Assembly: GCA_002394525.1 (NCBI GenBank)
Contig: DGUF01000232.1
Span: 1-6,474, forward strand
DNA from: Lachnospiraceae bacterium UBA4317
Lineage (GTDB): Bacteria; Bacillota_A; Clostridia; Lachnospirales; Lachnospiraceae
Direction of reading: 5' to 3'
Length of the DNA stretch: 6,474 bases
Numbering within the stretch: position 1 is the first letter of the stretch; each line of letters opens with the position of its first letter. A program made the translations under genes and the position numbers. Positions 6,388 to 6,474 of the stretch are shown one piece after another. The notes below the pieces were generated by a model that saw only the letters and a list, made by a program, of their open reading frames with translations, did not search any database and had not been told where the DNA came from.

Positions 6388-6474
6388 CAGAAAAATCAAT
6401 AATAATCTGATAAATTTGATTTTTTGCCCGGGATTTTCCGCAGGGCCGGGCAATAGGGTAGAGGGGAGCCAAGC

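Noticed and set aside
6426..6451. Inverted repeat GCCCGG/CCGGGC upstream of the tig promoter
   Set aside because: The minus-strand exit side is an A-run, not a U-run, and the plus-strand exit side has no T-run, so it does not fit a terminator on either strand; a 14-base loop makes it weak.

Overview
The window looks like a chromosomal segment of a G+C-rich Firmicute, most likely a member of Clostridia close to Lachnospiraceae. This rests on the gene order tig-clpP-clpX-engB and on how the trigger factor, ClpP and EngB proteins read (for example the PFIYTAEVAVKPPVSLGKYKGVEV stretch, split here as PFIYTAEVAV and KPPVSLGKYKG, in trigger factor). The assignment is by recall of family sequences, not by a search.

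Layout, left to right. Positions 1-519 (+) hold the 3' part of an IS200/IS605-type element: the C-terminal end of a TnpB gene broken by an in-frame stop, then an A+T-rich hairpin that probably marks the right end of the element. Directly after it (534-893, +) is the C-terminal half of a Cof-type HAD phosphatase whose catalytic N-terminus is missing, so the element appears to have landed in, or deleted into, this gene. Positions 894-1244 carry no credible gene. They contain a strong, bidirectional-looking terminator (1015-1051), a ten-copy array of 15-bp units (1045-1194) and a small perfect hairpin (1180-1200).

From 1245 to the right edge everything is on the minus strand, so transcription runs from high to low coordinates: tig (trigger factor, 6315-4999), clpP (4896-4300), clpX (4173-2824), engB (2706-1990) and a six-helix DUF308/HdeD-like membrane protein (1877-1245). 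A well-formed vegetative promoter with an extended -10 sits ahead of tig (6358-6387). A candidate terminator overlaps the clpX stop codon, and a pair of tandem 16-bp repeats lies between it and engB, so engB and the membrane protein may form their own transcription unit.

Together the genes form a protein-quality-control and ribosome-assembly cluster. Trigger factor holds nascent chains at the ribosome exit tunnel, ClpX unfolds substrates and feeds them to the ClpP peptidase, and EngB is a GTPase for 50S subunit assembly. The lon gene, often found between clpX and engB in related bacteria, is absent here.

I do not see a new multi-gene system. The less ordinary features are the two in-register minisatellites (15 bp and 18 bp) on either side of the membrane-protein gene, the nested stem-loop filling the tig-clpP gap, the 16-bp tandem pair before engB, and the decayed TnpB element fused to a broken HAD gene.
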